In this document: one piece after another, positions 1 through 7,846 of the stretch
Layout: each line of letters opens with the position of its first letter
Numbering within the stretch: position 1 is the stretch's first letter
Origin: Pseudomonas lini
GTDB taxonomy: Bacteria; Pseudomonadota; Gammaproteobacteria; Pseudomonadales; Pseudomonadaceae
Assembly (NCBI RefSeq): GCF_964063345.1
Contig: NZ_OZ061318.1
Location: 558,001-622,000 of the forward strand
DNA length: 64,000 nucleotides
Direction: 5' to 3'
Position numbers and translations under genes: made by a program
Notes under the pieces: generated by a model
Seen by the model: only the letters and a program-made list of their open reading frames with translations
What the model was told of the DNA's origin: nothing
Database searches by the model: none

Positions 1-340
1 CCTGTTACAGCACAACTGCCTGCGCTTCAACTTCCGGCGTGCCGAACCCAACTGGCCGTTCATCCGCGATGGAAAAGAGTTTTCCCTAAAGGTCAGCGGC
101 AACATCGAATGCAGCAGTGGTGAAGCGCTGGCACAACTCGCGCGAGTAGGTGCCGGCATTGCACGTATCGGTGAGTTCAGCGTGAGCGAGGATCTGCAGC
201 GCGGCGACCTGATTCCGCTGTTGGAAGCCTGGAACCCCGGGGACCAGGAACCGATTCATGCGGTGTTCGTCGGCGGGGCGACAATGCCGGCGCGGGTGCG
301 ATTGTTCGTGGACTTCTTGCTGGAACATCACCGGATGTAA
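1..340 (+). CDS. LysR-family transcriptional regulator, C-terminal part (cut by window edge)
   Basis: The reading frame is open from the window start (codon phase begins at base 2) and stops at 338-340. The visible 112 residues read like the end of a LysR effector-binding domain: a strand rich in F/R/W, then 'SGEALAQLARVGAGIARI', the usual 'lasGlGia.lp' segment of these co-inducer domains, then a short helix ending the protein. The HTH lies outside the window, so the target cannot be inferred. It is co-oriented with nothing nearby and is separated from the moc-like cluster by a repeat. Family assignment is fairly safe; function is unknown. Confidence 0.7.
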   Translation, partial: LLQHNCLRFNFRRAEPNWPFIRDGKEFSLKVSGNIECSSGEALAQLARVGAGIARIGEFSVSEDLQRGDLIPLLEAWNPGDQEPIHAVFVGGATMPARVRLFVDFLLEHHRM

Positions 341-475
341 GCGGAGGCGTAAGCTGATATTTCCGGGTACTTGTGATGTTGAAGTGACCAAAACATTTTT
401 GGGTGCACTATCAATAGATGGTTTGCCTTACTGGAACAATCGTGAGCTCTGGCATTGATGGGTCGTCCGCACGTC

Positions 476-545
476 TTAAATGGCCGTCGTGAAAGACCGC
501 TTTTGGCCGTTTTCTGCCTTTCGCCACCGCCAGCTATGGGTCCGA
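476..545. repeat. Degenerate copy of a pseudomonad intergenic repeat (GCTTTTGGCCGNTTTCTGCC type)
   Basis: The stretch containing GCTTTTGGCCGTTTTCTGCC followed by a GGGTCCGAAAGC block resembles, in opposite orientation, the copies near 13570, 15565, 18621 and 19718, which share CAGGCAGAAATCGGCCAGAAG. It sits between the LysR gene end and the convergent isomerase gene. Nothing else is seen in 341-579. Confidence 0.4.
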
Positions 546-579
546 AAGCTGTCCGCCCCTACACCACTCCTGCGTTAAA

Positions 580-1428
580 TCAACCCTCATCGTTTGACCC
601 TGCCCGACAGTCATTCCAAACCTCACGCATCACCTCCTTAAGCATCAGCGCCTCCGCCCACCGATCGGTGATGTCGCGTCCGTCGGCACCCGTAATGGCA
701 TAAGGTGGCGGGCCAAGTTCACAGGTGAAGGACAGGCTGTCGGGCGTGTTCGGTCGGGCCAGCCAATCTTTGATCCCATAACGCCACCAGCCCAGGAAAC
801 GCTCCAGCCAAGGTCGATGCTGAGCAAAGCTCAGGGGCACCTGGACCTGTTCGCTGTTGGCGACACGACCATGAAAACCCCAACTGTGGCGCAGGATGGT
901 ATGGATCTGTTCGTCGTCCTCGGCGGTGGCCGGCTCTGGCAGTTCGCGGCCCACGACATAGTGGGACAAGTCGGCCAACAGTTTGAGATCGGGCATTTCA
1001 GCGAGAATGTCGAGGGTGAACAACAGGTCATTGGTGAGGCGATAACGGTGGGTTTCCAGCAGAACGGGAAAGTCCACCTGCTCGGCCAGACGCTGCCAGC
1101 CTTCGATCAGTTCGATAGCATGCTTCAGCGTGCGCGGCCTTACGTCTGCTTGCAGCGTGAGGTGGTGGCAGCCGTAGCGGGACGCGATATCGATCGCTGC
1201 CGCCAGATCATCCACGGTGCGAGGGAACACCTGCCCTTCGATTTGCAGGCCCTGCGCCTTGGCGGCGGCATGCAGGCGTGCGGCATGTGGCGCGACCCAG
1301 AAATGGTCGGTGATGCCGTCGAAACCGGCGGCGGCGATTTTCTCCACTTGCGCTTCCAGGGGAAGGTCGCATTGGCCGCGGTGATCTTGCATGGCCCACT
1401 GGGACTGAAAGACCAGGAATTCACGCAT
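580..1428 (-). CDS. Sugar phosphate isomerase/epimerase-like TIM-barrel protein (xylose isomerase-like fold)
   Basis: This 282-residue protein looks like an AP-endonuclease-2/xylose-isomerase-like TIM barrel. Candidate metal ligands of the family are visible in order: Glu in 'VLLETHRYR', Asp in 'LLADLSHYV', His in 'SWGFHGRV' and Glu near the end in 'SFTCELGPPPYA'. It starts one base after the stop of the ferredoxin reductase gene and closes the leftward operon desaturase - Rieske - reductase - isomerase. By analogy with MocC/IolE of inositol and rhizopine catabolism it may isomerise or dehydrate a keto-cyclitol or sugar formed by the oxygenase. The substrate is inference; the fold is secure. 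Confidence 0.8.
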   Translation of the reverse strand: MREFLVFQSQWAMQDHRGQCDLPLEAQVEKIAAAGFDGITDHFWVAPHAARLHAAAKAQGLQIEGQVFPRTVDDLAAAIDIASRYGCHHLTLQADVRPRTLKHAIELIEGWQRLAEQVDFPVLLETHRYRLTNDLLFTLDILAEMPDLKLLADLSHYVVGRELPEPATAEDDEQIHTILRHSWGFHGRVANSEQVQVPLSFAQHRPWLERFLGWWRYGIKDWLARPNTPDSLSFTCELGPPPYAITGADGRDITDRWAEALMLKEVMREVWNDCRAGSNDEG

Positions 1429-1429
1429 G

Positions 1430-2671
1430 TCAGTTCCTCAGCAGTTGTTTGAGCGGTACATCGGCGTCAGCCAGAGCGTTCACCGAAAGGAAGTTACGGT
1501 GAGCGATCAGCCGTTCGCACAACTTGATGTCCTTGGCGACGCTATTCCCCAGCCCCCAGCCGCAAGCGCCTTGCAGACATTGCTCTGCATCAAGGTAGAA
1601 CAACAGGAAACCGCCACCGGGGGTTGGCCGGCTCGCGGTGGGTTGTGTGTTTGCGATCACGCCCACGGTCTGCAAACCCCAGTCGTATTGATCGGACCAA
1701 AAACCGGGAGTGACCTCGAAGGGCAACTCGCCGCCCAACAGATTCAGGGCGGCGTGACGACCTTGGGTCTCGGCGTTGCGCCAGGTTTCCTGACGCTGGA
1801 AAACGCCTTGCGGGTGCAGCCGAAACTCACAGACATCGCCCGCCGCAAAGATGTCCGGCGCACTGGTGCGCAGTTGGGCATCGACGCGGATGCCCTGGCC
1901 GACCTCGAGTCCTGCGGCCGCGGCCAGTTCAGTGTTGGGTTGCATGCCGATACCCACCACCACCAAGTCGCAGGGCAGCAACTGGCCGTTGACCAGTTGC
2001 ACGGACTCAACATGAGTAGCGCCCTGCACCGCCTCAATGGCCACATTCAGTCGGACATCCACGCCCTGACTGCGATGCAGTTCCAACAGGACACTGGACA
2101 GTTGCTCCGGCAATACCCGCCCCGCGAGACGCGGCCCGGCCTCGAGCAAGGTCACGGTGCAACCCAAGGCCCGGGCGGTGGCGGCAACTTCGAGTCCGAT
2201 AAAGCCGCCGCCGATGATTACCACCCGCGCGTCCGGCTGCAACGAAGCGCGCAGTGCCAAGGCCTCGTCATGGGTGCGCAGATAAAGCACATTGCCCAGA
2301 TACTCGGGCACCGAGGCGAGTCTGCGCGACCGCCCTCCCGTCGCCAATAACAGCCGGGCGTAATGTAGCCAGCTGCCGTCGGCCAACTGCAGACGATGCT
2401 GCTGCGGATCCAGCCATTTCACCGGGTTACCCGCCAGGTGTTCGATGTCCAGATCAGCGAGCTGAGCGGTGTCGCACAGGCTGTAACCCGCCAGATCGAC
2501 CGTACCCTGCAACAGCCCCTTGGACAGCGGCGGACGTTCATAGGGAGGATGGGACTCATCGCCTATCAGAATCAGGCGACCGCTATAACCTTCGCCCCGT
2601 AAGGTCAGGGCCGCGCGGCCACCCGCATGCCCGGCGCCGACGATGATCAATGGTGCATTGGCAGGATTCAT
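1430..2671 (-). CDS. FAD-dependent ferredoxin reductase (MocF-like)
   Basis: At 413 residues this matches the usual length of BphA4/rubredoxin-reductase-type enzymes. The FAD Rossmann motif 'IIVGAGHAGGRAA' lies at residues ~9-21, the NAD(P)-binding 'VVIIGGGFIGLEVAATA' near residue 150, and the second FAD contact 'APDIFAAGDVCEF' near residue 270. A C-terminal reductase domain follows. It would pass electrons from NAD(P)H to the adjacent Rieske ferredoxin (18-bp gap) for the desaturase-type oxygenase upstream. S. meliloti mocF is described as such a reductase in rhizopine use. Function as an electron-transfer flavoprotein is strong; the specific pathway is inferred from neighbours. Confidence 0.88.
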   Translation of the reverse strand: MNPANAPLIIVGAGHAGGRAALTLRGEGYSGRLILIGDESHPPYERPPLSKGLLQGTVDLAGYSLCDTAQLADLDIEHLAGNPVKWLDPQQHRLQLADGSWLHYARLLLATGGRSRRLASVPEYLGNVLYLRTHDEALALRASLQPDARVVIIGGGFIGLEVAATARALGCTVTLLEAGPRLAGRVLPEQLSSVLLELHRSQGVDVRLNVAIEAVQGATHVESVQLVNGQLLPCDLVVVGIGMQPNTELAAAAGLEVGQGIRVDAQLRTSAPDIFAAGDVCEFRLHPQGVFQRQETWRNAETQGRHAALNLLGGELPFEVTPGFWSDQYDWGLQTVGVIANTQPTASRPTPGGGFLLFYLDAEQCLQGACGWGLGNSVAKDIKLCERLIAHRNFLSVNALADADVPLKQLLRN

Positions 2672-2689
2672 GGCACAGACTCCGCTCAG

Positions 2690-3010
2690 TTAAACCGTGA
2701 TAGCGAGCAGCACACGCCCCGCCTCGACCCGGACTTCATAGGTCTTGAGATTGACGCACACCGGTGCGCCAAGGGCTTTGCCGGAGCGGTAGTCGAAACG
2801 TCCGTTGTGCTTGGGGCACTCGATGACGTGCTCCATCACCAGGCCATCGGCCAGGTGGATGGACTCATGGGTACACAGGCCCGCGGTGGCGAAAAACTCG
2901 CTGTCGGCGGAGCGGTAGACGGCATAGGTGTGCTGGCCATGATCGAAACGAATGACATCTTCGTCGTCGATATCGCCCACGGCACATACATCGATCCATT
3001 GCTCGGTCAT
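2690..3010 (-). CDS. Rieske [2Fe-2S] ferredoxin, MocE family
   Basis: A 106-residue soluble Rieske ferredoxin. The cluster ligands are visible as C-x-H ('LCTHESIH') and, about 17 residues later, C-x2-H ('ECPKHNGRFDY'). There is no signal peptide or membrane segment, which fits a cytosolic electron carrier rather than a bc1-type protein. It lies between the desaturase gene and the FAD reductase gene on the same strand, with short gaps, so the three form an oxygenase electron chain: NAD(P)H to reductase to ferredoxin to diiron oxygenase. This gene order and the MocE-type sequence recall rhizobial mocDEF. Confidence 0.9.
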   Translation of the reverse strand: MTEQWIDVCAVGDIDDEDVIRFDHGQHTYAVYRSADSEFFATAGLCTHESIHLADGLVMEHVIECPKHNGRFDYRSGKALGAPVCVNLKTYEVRVEAGRVLLAITV

Positions 3011-3093
3011 GGCGTTTTCTCTTGTAGTGGTGCAGACAGGAAGGTGTCATGTGGGAGCAAGCCCGCTCCCACAGGGGTTGCGCCTATTGGATG

Positions 3094-4206
3094 TCAGCCG
3101 GGCATTGCTTCAGGTTGTGCCCGGACGGTTGCGGCGGGTTTGGTGCTTTGTGGCAAAGGACGAGAGACGAAATAAGTCGGGGCTTTGCGCTGCTTCCAGA
3201 TGGTCGGGAGGATTTCCTTGAAGGCCTCGAACAGGCTGGTGTAAGGCGGCGGGCAGTCGTTGCGGATCTCCTCGTGAAGCTGCGCCAGCGCGTGAAAAGG
3301 CACCATCGGATACATGTGGTGCTCAAGGTGATAGTTCATGTTGAGGTACATGAACCGCAGCACCGGGCCCATGTAAATCGTACGACAGTTGCTGCGGTGA
3401 TCGAGTACGTCCTCAGCCAGGCCAACATGCTGCGACAGGCCGAACAGGTAGGACAACCAACCGCCATAGAGCGTCGGCAGACCAATAAACATCAGCGGCA
3501 ACCAGCTCTGCAGATAAAGCGCAGTGCCCACGGTAAGCGCATAAATCGTTAGCCAGACGCGTGCGTCCCTCACAACCTTAGGCCACTCGGACTCAGGGAT
3601 GAACGTCTGTTCTTCTTCACCCATCCGCCCTACCGCATGCTTGCAGACTGACCCCATCGTCTTCAACGCGTAAGGCATTCTGAACAGGCTCAGCATCATA
3701 TTGATCAGGCTTGGCGGACGTGGTTCGACGATCTCCGGATCGCGGCCGACGATAACGGTGTCGGTGTGGTGCCGTGCATGGCTCCAGCGCCAGACTTGGG
3801 GCTCGAACATGAACATGAAGCTCGACAGCTGGTAGACCGCATCATTCATCCAGCGGGTTTTGAACGCTGTACCGTGACCCGCTTCGTGCCAACGGGCATT
3901 GGACGCGGTGCCGTAGAGCATCCCGTAGACGAAGAAGAACGGAACGCAGGCCCAGGAGCCCCAGAACCAGTAACCGCCGAACCCGGTGACGACCATCGCC
4001 GACAGCCAGATCGCGGTATCAAGCAAGGCCGGGCCATCGCGGCGCTGCATCAATTCCTTCATGCGTTTACGAGAAATGGGGGATTGGTACCAGCTTGCCG
4101 ATACCAGGCCTTTTTGCGCCGCTCGGGCGGCTTCGGGACCGGTCAATCGATAATCCCGAGGCATGGGTTTACCGGGGTTTTCAAAGGCTGCGTTTTGTTC
4201 AGGCAT
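3094..4206 (-). CDS. Membrane fatty-acid-desaturase-fold diiron oxygenase (MocD-like)
   Basis: The protein has the three histidine clusters of membrane diiron desaturases/hydroxylases: 'HEAGHGTAF', 'HARHHTD' and 'NYHLEHHMYP'. Hydrophobic segments lie between them. I start at the ATG 4206 (370 aa) because GGAG stands 9 bases upstream; an in-frame GTG at 4242 has no ribosome site. In the company of a MocE-type ferredoxin and a reductase it is more likely a small-molecule hydroxylase or demethylase than a lipid desaturase. Rhizobial MocD is credited with O-demethylation of 3-O-methyl-scyllo-inosamine. First gene of the leftward operon, divergent from a LacI regulator. Confidence 0.85.
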   Translation of the reverse strand: MPEQNAAFENPGKPMPRDYRLTGPEAARAAQKGLVSASWYQSPISRKRMKELMQRRDGPALLDTAIWLSAMVVTGFGGYWFWGSWACVPFFFVYGMLYGTASNARWHEAGHGTAFKTRWMNDAVYQLSSFMFMFEPQVWRWSHARHHTDTVIVGRDPEIVEPRPPSLINMMLSLFRMPYALKTMGSVCKHAVGRMGEEEQTFIPESEWPKVVRDARVWLTIYALTVGTALYLQSWLPLMFIGLPTLYGGWLSYLFGLSQHVGLAEDVLDHRSNCRTIYMGPVLRFMYLNMNYHLEHHMYPMVPFHALAQLHEEIRNDCPPPYTSLFEAFKEILPTIWKQRKAPTYFVSRPLPQSTKPAATVRAQPEAMPG

Positions 4207-4349
4207 TTTATTGTTCTCCGCAAGCTTGATTGTTTTAGGCACTTTTCGACGCGGGATCTCATCGCTGGAGAAAATATAGAGAGCGCAGAAATCACCCTCA
4301 AGCCCTTGAATACATTCCCTATCAAGCTATCATCCAGGCCCATTGAAGC

Positions 4350-4374
4350 TTGATAGTTTTCTATCAAAGCGCTT
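4350..4374. promoter_or_regulatory. Probable operator between moc-like operon and LacI regulator
   Basis: TTGATAG-TTTT-CTATCAA (4350-4367) is a perfect 7-bp inverted repeat. It runs directly into AAGCGCTT (4367-4374), a palindrome with the central CG typical of LacI/GalR operators. The site ends 12 bases before the regulator start codon. A further CTATCAAGCTATCA stretch lies near 4318. This suggests autoregulation and control of the divergent oxygenase operon. Confidence 0.55.
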
Positions 4375-4386
4375 GCGGGGCCCGCC

Positions 4387-5436
4387 ATGAACAACACTAA
4401 ACGCCCAACCATAGCCACTGTTGCCGAACACGCTGGCCTGAGTGTCGCCACCGTGGACCGCGTACTCAACGCCAGGGCTCCGGTCAACCCGGACACTGCC
4501 GAGCAGGTATTCCAGGCCGCCGAAGCGGTCGGTTATTTCGCCGCCCGGCTGATCGGTCAACGGATCCGCGAACGGCGTCCCACCTATCGTTTCGGCATCC
4601 TGCTGCTCGGTACCGCCCAGGCGTTTTATGGCAACGTGGCCGCCGCCATCACCGAGGCGGCGCAGCGTCAGGCCGGCGCCAACCTGAGCATTCAATTCGA
4701 GTACGTTTTCGATCGCACGCCCAGCGCGATCATTGCCCAGATCGAACAACTGGCGGTGCAGTGCGATGGTCTGGCGGTGGTCAGCTTCGCGCATCCGCTG
4801 ATCAATGCCGCCATCGCGCAGATCAGAGAGGCCGGCGTGCCGGTGATCGCCCTGCTGTCCGACATTCATGAGGCGGCGGATGAGCCTTACGTCGGCCAGG
4901 ATAATCACGAGGTCGGACGTACCATGGGTTGGCTGATGGCGCACACCTGTGGCGCCCGCAAAGGCTGTGTCGGGGTGTTGCTCGGCGGTCACCGTTTTCT
5001 TGGCCATCAGGCGCGGGTCGAGGGGTTGCGCAGCTACCTGGCGGAACGCGCCCCAGGGTTGCGGCTGCTGGAAGCGGTGATCAATCTGGACAACTGCGAC
5101 ATCACCGAAGAGGCGACGCTGGACCTGCTGGCGCGGCATGACGACTTGCGCGGTTTGTGCGTGGTCGGTGGTGGCGGCGACGGGGTCATCAATGCCCTGT
5201 CGCAACTGCCGAAGCAGCCGTCGCTGTGCTGCATTCTGCAGGAGTCGACCGAGCTGTCGCGACAAGCCCTGGATCAGGGATTGATCAGTCTGGTGATCGA
5301 CTCCCAGCCGCAATTACTGGCAACCGCGCTGGTCGATTTGCTGGTCGAACTACAGACCACGCCGGACTTCGATCCGATCCGGCATCGAATCCATATTCCA
5401 TTGCAGATCATCACCTCAGAGAACGCCCGACACTGA
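4387..5436 (+). CDS. LacI-family transcriptional regulator of the moc-like operon
   Basis: A 349-residue LacI/GalR protein. The N-terminal HTH reads 'TIATVAEHAGLSVATVDRVL', followed by the hinge helix and a periplasmic-binding-protein-like sensor domain ('FGILLLGTAQAFYGNVAAAI...'). Such regulators usually bind a sugar-like ligand, here plausibly the cyclitol or sugar handled by the neighbouring enzymes. It is divergent from the desaturase operon, and an AAGCGCTT palindrome sits in front of its own start. The ligand is not identifiable from sequence. Confidence 0.88.
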   Translation: MNNTKRPTIATVAEHAGLSVATVDRVLNARAPVNPDTAEQVFQAAEAVGYFAARLIGQRIRERRPTYRFGILLLGTAQAFYGNVAAAITEAAQRQAGANLSIQFEYVFDRTPSAIIAQIEQLAVQCDGLAVVSFAHPLINAAIAQIREAGVPVIALLSDIHEAADEPYVGQDNHEVGRTMGWLMAHTCGARKGCVGVLLGGHRFLGHQARVEGLRSYLAERAPGLRLLEAVINLDNCDITEEATLDLLARHDDLRGLCVVGGGGDGVINALSQLPKQPSLCCILQESTELSRQALDQGLISLVIDSQPQLLATALVDLLVELQTTPDFDPIRHRIHIPLQIITSENARH

Positions 5437-5476
5437 ACCTGTGAGTGGTACCGAGTTTCGCAGACACACTAAACCT

Positions 5477-5606
5477 GTGGCGAGGGAGCTTGCTCCCGCT
5501 GGGTTGCGCAGCAGCCCCAAAACCAATCAGTGAGTTCTTTCTGAAAAACTGCGGCAGCCTTATTGGGGCCGCTGCGCGACCCAGCGGGAGCAAGCTCCCT
5601 CGCCAC
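5477..5606. repeat. Paired REP-type repeat (GTGGCGAGGGAGCTTGCTCC family)
   Basis: GTGGCGAGGGAGCTTGCTCC at the left end is mirrored by its reverse complement at the right end, with a second GCGCAGCGGCCCC-like internal palindrome. Further copies of the same family occur at 36359, 57055 and 60999. The element fills the gap between the convergent LacI and sigma-54 activator genes. Confidence 0.85.
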
Positions 5607-5624
5607 AAGATCGTTTTCAGCCTG

Positions 5625-7649
5625 TCAGAGGTCGGGTTCCGAACGGAAAACATCGGCACTCAGCCCGAACCGATTCATCTTGTTGTACAACCCACCGCGA
5701 GAAACATTCAGCTGCCTCGCGGCCAGGCGGATGTTGCCACGGGTATCCCTGAGGGCCGCGATGATCGCATTCATTTCATGGGTGCCAAGGTCCAGGGCAA
5801 CTCGGGGTTCGGGCACACTTCCCGGCGCCGGCTGACGTAGCCTTTGCTTGATTTCAAGCGGTAGATCAGCTGGCTGGATCAGTTCGGTCACCGCCAGATT
5901 GGTCGCGCGCTCGATGGTGTTTTCCAATTCACGAACATTACCCGGCCAGCTGTAGGCCGAAAGAATATCCAACGCCTCTGGCGAGATGCCCTGCACCGAT
6001 TTGCGCAGCGACCGGGTGCAACGATCTAGAAAATGTCGCGCCAGCAATGGAACATCTTCCCGGCGCATCCGCAGCGGCGGAACCGTCAGGTTCAGCACAT
6101 TGAGCCGGTAGTAAAGATCCTCACGGAAGGCGCCATCGGCAACCGCCTGGCTCAGGTTACGGTGGGTGGCGGCGATGATGCGTACATCCACTTGCTGCGA
6201 TTTTTTCGCGCCCACGCGAGTCACCTCGCCTTCTTGCAGGACGCGCAGCAGGCTGACCTGGGCATCGAAAGACATGTCACCGATTTCGTCGAGGAAGATC
6301 GTTCCGCCATCGGCCAGTTCGAACTTCCCGGCAGAGCCTCCACGGGCCGATCCAGTGAAGGCGCCCTCGACATGACCAAACAATTCGCTCTGCACCAGAT
6401 CTCGCGGAATGGCCCCGCAATTGACGGCCACAAACGGACCGCTGCAACGATCGCTGGCGTTATGGATTGCCTGGGCAAACAGCTCCTTACCGGTACCGCT
6501 TTCACCCAGGATCAGCGTGGTCGAATCACTGCGACTAGCAATCCGCCCTAGGTGTAACGCGTCCTGTATGGCTCGCGAACTGCCTTGAATGGTCTCGAAG
6601 GTGTAGCTGGCTTGAGTGCCGATAATCCGCCGGGTAATTTCCCGGATGCGCCGGTTCTCGCGCAACGAAACAATGCGCCCACCCTGCTCCAGTGGGCACA
6701 CCGACACCAGACACGCCAAGAGGCTGCGATCATGCAACTCGAAGGTGCAATCCAGATCCCTTATCCCTTCATACGGCTGCCCTTCCCCGCCACGCAGCAG
6801 AATCTCATCGGTCAGTTCGCTCTGACCCAGACGCTGGAACGGGCTGCCCAACAGGTCCCGACCGACGCGGAACAATTGGCGGGCATAGCGGTTGAGCGCC
6901 TTGATGCAACCCCGCTCATCCAGCACCACAAGACCCTCGTTGAGCACTTCGAGGACGGTTTGTTGTTCCTCCAGCAGCGCTTGCAGCGCCATCTGTCGCG
7001 AGACCGCTTCGGCCGCCGCCTGGACGGTGCCCAGCGTATGGAAATGAAACCAGCCCGGTTCGGCGGTCAAGGTCAGCATGGCCAGCGTCCTGCCCTGCGC
7101 ATCCCTGATCGGCGCGGCGGCACAATGCATGCGCCGGCGACGCAGGCCGATCCCGAAATTCTCCTCGGCCAGCACATACACCAATCGATCTTCGGCAATC
7201 GCCAGCCCCGTGCAGTTGGTGCCCTGCACCGACTCCAGTAGCCGACTGCCCACAGGCGTGAGGTCCAGGCCACAGAAATACAGGGTCGTGCCTGCGGCAT
7301 CGGTCAGATTGATATGGCCCCTGGGGTTGTAAGCCAGCAATCCCTTCATGACCTCCGCCGCCGCGGCGATCAAGGCGCGATTGGCCGCCAGCGTTGCGGT
7401 CAGAACGGCCGGGGCGACGAACCGGTATTCGCCATCCTCAGGATCGAGGCCGGCACTGACGCTGCGCAGCCAGGAGTCCCAGATAACCTGCCGGACGCCG
7501 GCCGGTCGCTCGATGCGCCCTTTCAGGCAAGCCAGCCAAGCCTGGTCCAGCTCGGCGATCGGCCCTTCGTTCAACGATGCAGGCCCTAGCGCGGTGATGT
7601 AATCGAGGTCTTGCGCGCTGAAGGCTGTCAGCTGTGGATTCACCATCAT
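5625..7649 (-). CDS. Sigma-54-dependent activator, AcoR type (GAF-PAS-AAA+-Fis HTH)
   Basis: About 674 residues from ATG 7649, or 689 from an ATG at 7694. The N-terminal third is GAF-like and is followed by a PAS segment ('EGLVVLDERGCIKALNRYAR'). The AAA+ domain has Walker A 'GESGTGKELF', the sigma-54-contacting loop as GAFTGS (not the usual GAFTGA), and Walker B 'GGTIFLDEIGDM'. It ends in a Fis-type HTH ('GNIRLAARQLNVSRGGLYNKM'). I prefer the inner start because the outer ATG lies inside a palindrome pair that looks like this protein's own binding site. It is divergent from the dehydrogenase operon, which has a -24/-12 promoter, so it is almost certainly that operon's activator. The inducer is unknown. 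Confidence 0.88.
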   Translation of the reverse strand: MMVNPQLTAFSAQDLDYITALGPASLNEGPIAELDQAWLACLKGRIERPAGVRQVIWDSWLRSVSAGLDPEDGEYRFVAPAVLTATLAANRALIAAAAEVMKGLLAYNPRGHINLTDAAGTTLYFCGLDLTPVGSRLLESVQGTNCTGLAIAEDRLVYVLAEENFGIGLRRRRMHCAAAPIRDAQGRTLAMLTLTAEPGWFHFHTLGTVQAAAEAVSRQMALQALLEEQQTVLEVLNEGLVVLDERGCIKALNRYARQLFRVGRDLLGSPFQRLGQSELTDEILLRGGEGQPYEGIRDLDCTFELHDRSLLACLVSVCPLEQGGRIVSLRENRRIREITRRIIGTQASYTFETIQGSSRAIQDALHLGRIASRSDSTTLILGESGTGKELFAQAIHNASDRCSGPFVAVNCGAIPRDLVQSELFGHVEGAFTGSARGGSAGKFELADGGTIFLDEIGDMSFDAQVSLLRVLQEGEVTRVGAKKSQQVDVRIIAATHRNLSQAVADGAFREDLYYRLNVLNLTVPPLRMRREDVPLLARHFLDRCTRSLRKSVQGISPEALDILSAYSWPGNVRELENTIERATNLAVTELIQPADLPLEIKQRLRQPAPGSVPEPRVALDLGTHEMNAIIAALRDTRGNIRLAARQLNVSRGGLYNKMNRFGLSADVFRSEPDL

Positions 7650-7675
7650 CGATACGCTTCTATGTTCACGTTTTA

Positions 7676-7697
7676 GACATGTCAGTGTAGACATGTC
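7676..7697. promoter_or_regulatory. Candidate upstream activator sequence for the sigma-54 activator
   Basis: Two copies of the perfect palindrome GACATGTC stand at 7676-7683 and 7690-7697, 14 bp apart, so the pair is itself symmetric. They lie about 70-90 bp upstream of the -24/-12 promoter, a normal distance for an enhancer. A further ACACA-N8-TGTGT inverted repeat follows around 7709-7725. Confidence 0.55.
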
Positions 7698-7760
7698 ATG
7701 CGAATGAACACACTTTTCAATGTGTATTAATTAACTCCTTAAATATCAATGACTTAAATA

Positions 7761-7777
7761 TTGGCACAGCCCTTGCT
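7761..7777 (+). promoter_or_regulatory. Sigma-54 (-24/-12) promoter
   Basis: TTGGCAC-N5-TTGCT matches the RpoN consensus TGGCAC-N5-TTGCW at every conserved base, with the GG and GC doublets correctly spaced. It sits 70 bp ahead of the dehydrogenase start codon. Confidence 0.85.
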
Positions 7778-7846
7778 CCCTTGATTGACGCCAGCGAGGA
7801 CATTCCTGCTGTGAGTCATTGAACAACAATAAAAGGGAGTCATTTC

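Noticed and set aside
4330..5313. Long open frame antisense to the LacI gene
   Set aside because: The opposite strand has a complete LacI protein with motifs; this frame has none and reflects high GC codon bias.
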